Below the pieces are notes generated by a model, which saw only the letters and a program-made list of their open reading frames with translations, was not told where the DNA came from and did no database searches. This document shows positions 60,801 through 64,000 of a stretch of 64,000 nucleotides of DNA, in pieces (within the stretch, counting starts at the first letter, position 1; each line of letters begins with the position of its first letter). The translations under genes were made by a program, and so were the position numbers. Source of the DNA: Apostichopus japonicus (taxonomy: Eukaryota; Echinodermata; Holothuroidea; Aspidochirotida; Stichopodidae); NCBI RefSeq assembly GCF_037975245.1, contig NC_092577.1:35146898-35210897 (forward strand). Direction: 5' to 3'.

Positions 60801-61650
60801 CATCTCTTACTATATCTGTCTCTATTCTACTTTTGCAATTAATCTATCTACCTAGCCTCTGTTCAGAACAGAGGAGTTGCCAGGATTGAAGGAACCCTAA
60901 CCAGCATAATAAGTCTATGTGATAAAGATAAACTGTCATGAACAGCTTTCCCAAAACAGCTGAGAAAAATCTTATGCCGTATTGCAGAATTTACTTCGCT
61001 CCTGGCTTACGTGTCTCCTCACAACCTTAGCACCACATTCTACTATGCCTATAATGTCCTGGTAACCCTTTAACACTGTGCACCCTTTATGACCGGCTCC
61101 TCGGTCATCGCCCTTCCTTCTCATTCTACCATTTTAAGTGCCTACATGTGTTTTTCGATCAGAATATTTCCGTCTTATTTTGTCCTTTCGTAGCAGAAGT
61201 TTATGGAGTTTTTACTTCCATTAGATTCAAGATATCTTAGACATTTTAATGTTTAAATGTGCCTGAACACATAAGGCTAAAGACTTGAGCAAGTCTATAT
61301 ATGACAAAATTGGTCAATCTACATAGACTGTAATTGTTAATGGTATTTGTTAATAATTATTACTATGTACAAATATATGGCATTTACTTCAGTCCTGTCC
61401 CACCAGCCTCCAAAAATTTGTTCTCTGATCTACCTAGGCCTTCACAACTGGTAACATTCTGCACTTTGCCCTCAGTGGCCCAACATGGATCTCTGGCCTC
61501 TTCCTTCCAAATATAACAATTAACTTCACTCCTCTCTTACCTGTCTCCCACTCCACATCTGCACTTTCCCATGTACCTAACTACACATTGGAACATTGTA
61601 GCACTGCGCCCTCGCTCCCTGGGCAACACCCACTTTTCCTTCTGGATCTA
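54880..61650 (+). repeat. Cluster of at least eight degenerate copies of one dispersed repeat family
   Basis: The core is TTTACTTC.CTCCTCTCTTAC, then CTGTCTCC.CACAACCTTAGC, AC, a TCTACC..GCCTAGAATG stretch, CTGGTAACC, CACTGCGCCCT, and a C/T-rich TCTGGCCT...CCTTCC tail. Copies are at about 54880-54975, 56525-56690, 57297-57440, 60188-60240, 60788-60860, 60985-61150, 61381-61520 and 61522-61650. All are in the same orientation. Where tested, copies are preceded by a segment like the 52.4-kb array. No ORF, RT or pol III box is obvious. Confidence 0.75.
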
Positions 61651-61769
61651 TCCCCAATAGGACTGGGAAGGGTAAGTATTGTCACTCATAAATCCTCAAA
61701 CCAGTAAGTTTTGGGGATTCCTTAGCATACAGCATGTTTCTCTGGTTCCAAAGTTCATTTCCCCAATTA

Positions 61770-62366
61770 AGCAATTCACAGCGCGTACTCCCTCACCTCA
61801 TATAACCTATGCATTACCGTATTAACCTCGCTCTAGCATCTGGCAATTTGTCTGTATGTAAGTGTGGCCATCTCCCTTCCGTAATTGCCAGCTGTTACGC
61901 AAGTATCGCTCTCTTATTGCTCTCACTAAATCCTAAGATTTCAATTACTTCGTCTAAAGTTTATCGTTGTTTTTGTAATTCTTTTTCATCTATTCAACGT
62001 CCTGCACGTTTGAACTGCTTTTTGTCTTTGAAACGTTTTTTCTTTCGTGATTTTCGAACGTTTTTTTGGTTTACCTCGTGAACGTGGTTCACGTAGCGTG
62101 GCTAGGCCCGCACCTTAGTGTAGCGTTCCCCTAGCGTTTATTTACTTCCACGTACAGCAGTCGTGTACGTGGGCTTACTTGCAGTTAAGTAACTGCTTTG
62201 TTTAGTTCTTCATACTGTTTTCGTACAGCAGTCGTGTACGTTTTCCCTTGGCAGTAAAGTAACTGTTTTTGATTTAGTTTTCACAGCTTCAGGTCTCGGA
62301 GATTTCTCGAAAAAAAAAAAAAAAATTTTTCGGAGATTTCTCGGAAAAAAAAAAAAAAAAAAAAGG
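61770..62366 (+). repeat. CpG-richer leader with tandem repeats, upstream of the gag-like ORF
   Basis: Composition changes to CpG-rich words (ACGTTCGAACG-like, CACGTAGCGTGG). Two ~70-bp units start near 62150 and 62221, each with GTACAGCAGTCGTGTACGT and CAGT.AAGTAACTG. Two CGGAGATTTCTCG plus poly-A units follow at about 62296-62365. It looks like the 5' untranslated or terminal-repeat part of a retroelement whose ORF starts at 62367. Confidence 0.55.
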
Positions 62367-62858
62367 ATGGAAAACTGCCGTTCTTGTAAGCAGTTCCGTC
62401 CGTTCAAAGCATGGGATAAGCATGATTTATGCCCAAAGTGTCGCCCATGCGGGAGTAAGCAGACCTGCTCCATTTGCCAGGACTGGACCCAGGAGCGCTG
62501 GGATTTGATCGGTACCTGGCTGGCGGATAAAGCCGCAGAAAAAAGAAAGAAGGCGGCTTCCTCAAAGCAGGGGAAAAAGAAGCCGCCGGCGAAGGAACCC
62601 CAGGCGGCCATAAGAGATGGCATAAGCCCTAAACATGGGGGAACGGAGGGCGCCATACGAGATGGCTCAAACCCTCCTCAGGAACGGGTATCCATACGAG
62701 ATGGAGCTAATTCCCGTGCGGCGTCAGCTCAGCCACGGCCGCGACCCCAGGAGGGTCCGTCCACTTCAGGCCACGTGGAGTCCAGAAGCCCCCGAAGACA
62801 AGCGGTGGCGGACTTATTTACTTCAAAGTATTTTGTATTGGCCAAGGTATTGAATTAA
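62367..62858 (+). CDS. Gag-like zinc-finger ORF of a retroelement (DIRS-like suspected), probably truncated
   Basis: A 163-residue ORF. Cysteines at 4, 7, 22, 25, 28, 34 and 37 form CRSC, CPKCRPC and CSIC pairs, followed by QDWTQERWDLI. This C..C / C..C..C / C.IC..W...W pattern is what I associate with the N-terminal ORF of DIRS-type or related elements. A Lys/Ala-rich stretch (54-80) and three spaced IRDG motifs (82-85, 97-100, 110-113) follow, then a Pro/Arg-rich segment. The last residues run into an A-run at 62859, and a TTAA MITE starts at 62887, so the original C-terminus is probably lost. No RT, RNase H or tyrosine recombinase is found nearby. The DIRS assignment is tentative; the retroelement origin is more secure. 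Confidence 0.55.
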   Translation: MENCRSCKQFRPFKAWDKHDLCPKCRPCGSKQTCSICQDWTQERWDLIGTWLADKAAEKRKKAASSKQGKKKPPAKEPQAAIRDGISPKHGGTEGAIRDGSNPPQERVSIRDGANSRAASAQPRPRPQEGPSTSGHVESRSPRRQAVADLFTSKYFVLAKVLN

Positions 62859-62886
62859 AAAAAAATTGGGGGGGTTGTTTGTCTCT

Positions 62887-63258
62887 TTAAAGGCATTGAA
62901 GACTCGCCCCAAACCTCGTGCAGCCATCTGAAAAAGTTAACTTTCTGTTGCTTACAAGTGACGTTTTGTTCGTGTCGCTACAAAATGCACACAGTAATGA
63001 AATATGATACCTTAATTGTTATCTTTAGCTGGACCTGAGATGTCCATCGCTGTATCGTTTGTATACTGTGCTGTGGGTATTGACCGCAGCTGTATGTACT
63101 GACTGTACACTAGTGTCTAATTACCGACAGTAGCAAGCTGTGTGTGTATTTTCTGGAATCGATGGTGGTGTTTAACACTTCTGTTACACTTCATTCGAAA
63201 CAAGGTCAAATTACCGGCATTAGACGTTTCCTTTTGCGCGAGTCTTCACACCCTTTAA
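62887..63258 (+). mobile_element. TTAA-flanked MITE (piggyBac-like), copy 3, full length
   Basis: 372 bp between TTAA at 62887-62890 and 63255-63258. Ends read AGGCATTGAAGACTCGCC and GCGCGAGTCTTCACACCC. It aligns along its whole length with copy 2 (17672-18042) at high identity, including the central TGGACCTGAGATGTCCATCG and ATCGATGGTGGTG stretches. No ORF. Confidence 0.88.
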
Positions 63259-63628
63259 TAAAAACTTTTTTTACATTGTCTGCAATCATAATATCCATTG
63301 ACGGACCAAGAATCCATAGGCCCCTCACTCTTTTGATTCATTGAGGATTCCACTTTCTTTTCTTCTTTTACTCCTTTTACTTTTCAGTCCACACTTAAAG
63401 TATCTCAGTTTTCATATGTGTTTTTATTGATTTCTTTGTTCTTGATATTTGAAAAACTGAAATAAGTGTCAATTTAGGTATAGGTTTTGAAATGAGAGTG
63501 ATAACAAAAACATGTAGCAAGAAAAGAAAAACAATAAATTTGAAGAAAAAAGATAAAAAGATGAGAGAAAACTTAAAACTTGGTAGAAAGGTTTGGACCT
63601 TTTTGCATATAAGAGAAAAAGACTGACA

Positions 63629-63648
63629 CCCACACACACACACACACA
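63629..63648. repeat. (CA)n microsatellite
   Basis: About ten CA dinucleotides in EXT1 intron 1. Confidence 0.95.
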
Positions 63649-64000
63649 TACAGATATATTTACTTTACATTCAGGCCAACAAATCATGCGGAAGGGTCAT
63701 AAGACTGTAAAGTAAATACATAGTACCAACTGAAAGACCTTTGGTTTCCTCGAATTGTCGAAGACCGGATTTGTACACCGAATGGCACCATTTGAGAGAA
63801 CACAAAAGGGGCATTTAGGGATAACAGAGATGGTTCTGAATGTCGTAAGAACCATTCCATTAACAAATTGGAGTTCTTTTCATTTTAAATTCTTTGAGCA
63901 TATATGTACACTCAGTCTCAAAGTTCTTCTTTAAGGGTGTGTAAATTGTAAATGTGTACTTGGGTGGAATGGTAATCAATATAATGGGTATGTTGCAATT

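Larger units (their letters stand above)
46356..64000 (+). other. EXT1: EXT1 intron 1 (at least 17.6 kb), partial
   Basis: No segment resembling the next EXT1 exon (expected to begin around the YDYREML region of the family) was found, so the intron runs past the window end. It is filled with repeats and mobile-element remnants listed separately. A GC-richer block at about 48280-48610 has overlapping ORFs on both strands but no recognised protein. A three-unit degenerate repeat (TGTGA.AA..AATC.CATAAA) lies at 48839-48932. Polypyrimidine runs occur near 48720-48800 and 51720-51740. Confidence 0.75.

Noticed and set aside
62210-62656. 148-residue minus-strand ORF opposite the gag-like ORF
   Set aside because: Antisense shadow; Phe run comes from the poly-A tract and no protein motif is present.

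Overview
The window is nuclear DNA from an animal. It is AT-rich, with intron-rich genes using ordinary GT-AG splicing, long introns, many microsatellites and remnants of several transposon classes. The spliced proteins look like those of an invertebrate deuterostome, and an echinoderm (possibly a sea cucumber) is my best guess. That placement is inference from general character, not from a diagnostic marker. Six protein-coding genes can be assembled exon by exon with consistent splice phases.

Layout: (1) 387-3873, +, the last four coding exons of an AIG1/ADTRP-family membrane hydrolase, with the 5' end outside the window. (2) 7504-9987, -, a complete small cysteine-rich gene that looks like the Pinocchio family. 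(3) 12161-19570, +, a complete ten-exon gene for the delta subunit of eIF2B, convergent with the next gene. (4) 21671-33649, -, a complete adenylate kinase 2 gene with two alternative first exons, each carrying its own P-loop. (5) 35110-40029, +, a complete eight-exon PRPP synthetase of the class II (plant-like) type, head-to-head with adenylate kinase 2. (6) 45451-46355, +, the first coding exon of exostosin-1 (EXT1). The remaining 17.6 kb appears to be EXT1 intron 1.

Mobile DNA: three copies of a TTAA-flanked (piggyBac-like) MITE, a hAT-like MITE with a perfect 8-bp target duplication, a 945-bp inverted-repeat element, four degenerate 3' ends of non-LTR retrotransposons, one tRNA-derived SINE-like unit, a gag-like zinc-finger ORF with a structured CpG-richer leader (possibly DIRS-like), and a degenerate repeat family clustered in the EXT1 intron.

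The most interesting items are the duplicated P-loop first exon of adenylate kinase 2 (with a Thr-to-Met change in one copy), the 63-bp tandem duplication at an eIF2B-delta exon/intron boundary that offers two in-frame donors, the class II PRPP synthetase in an animal next to the kinase that recycles its AMP product, and the repeat family in the EXT1 intron. No tRNA, rRNA, CRISPR array or bacterial-type operon was found. No wholly new multi-gene system could be demonstrated.
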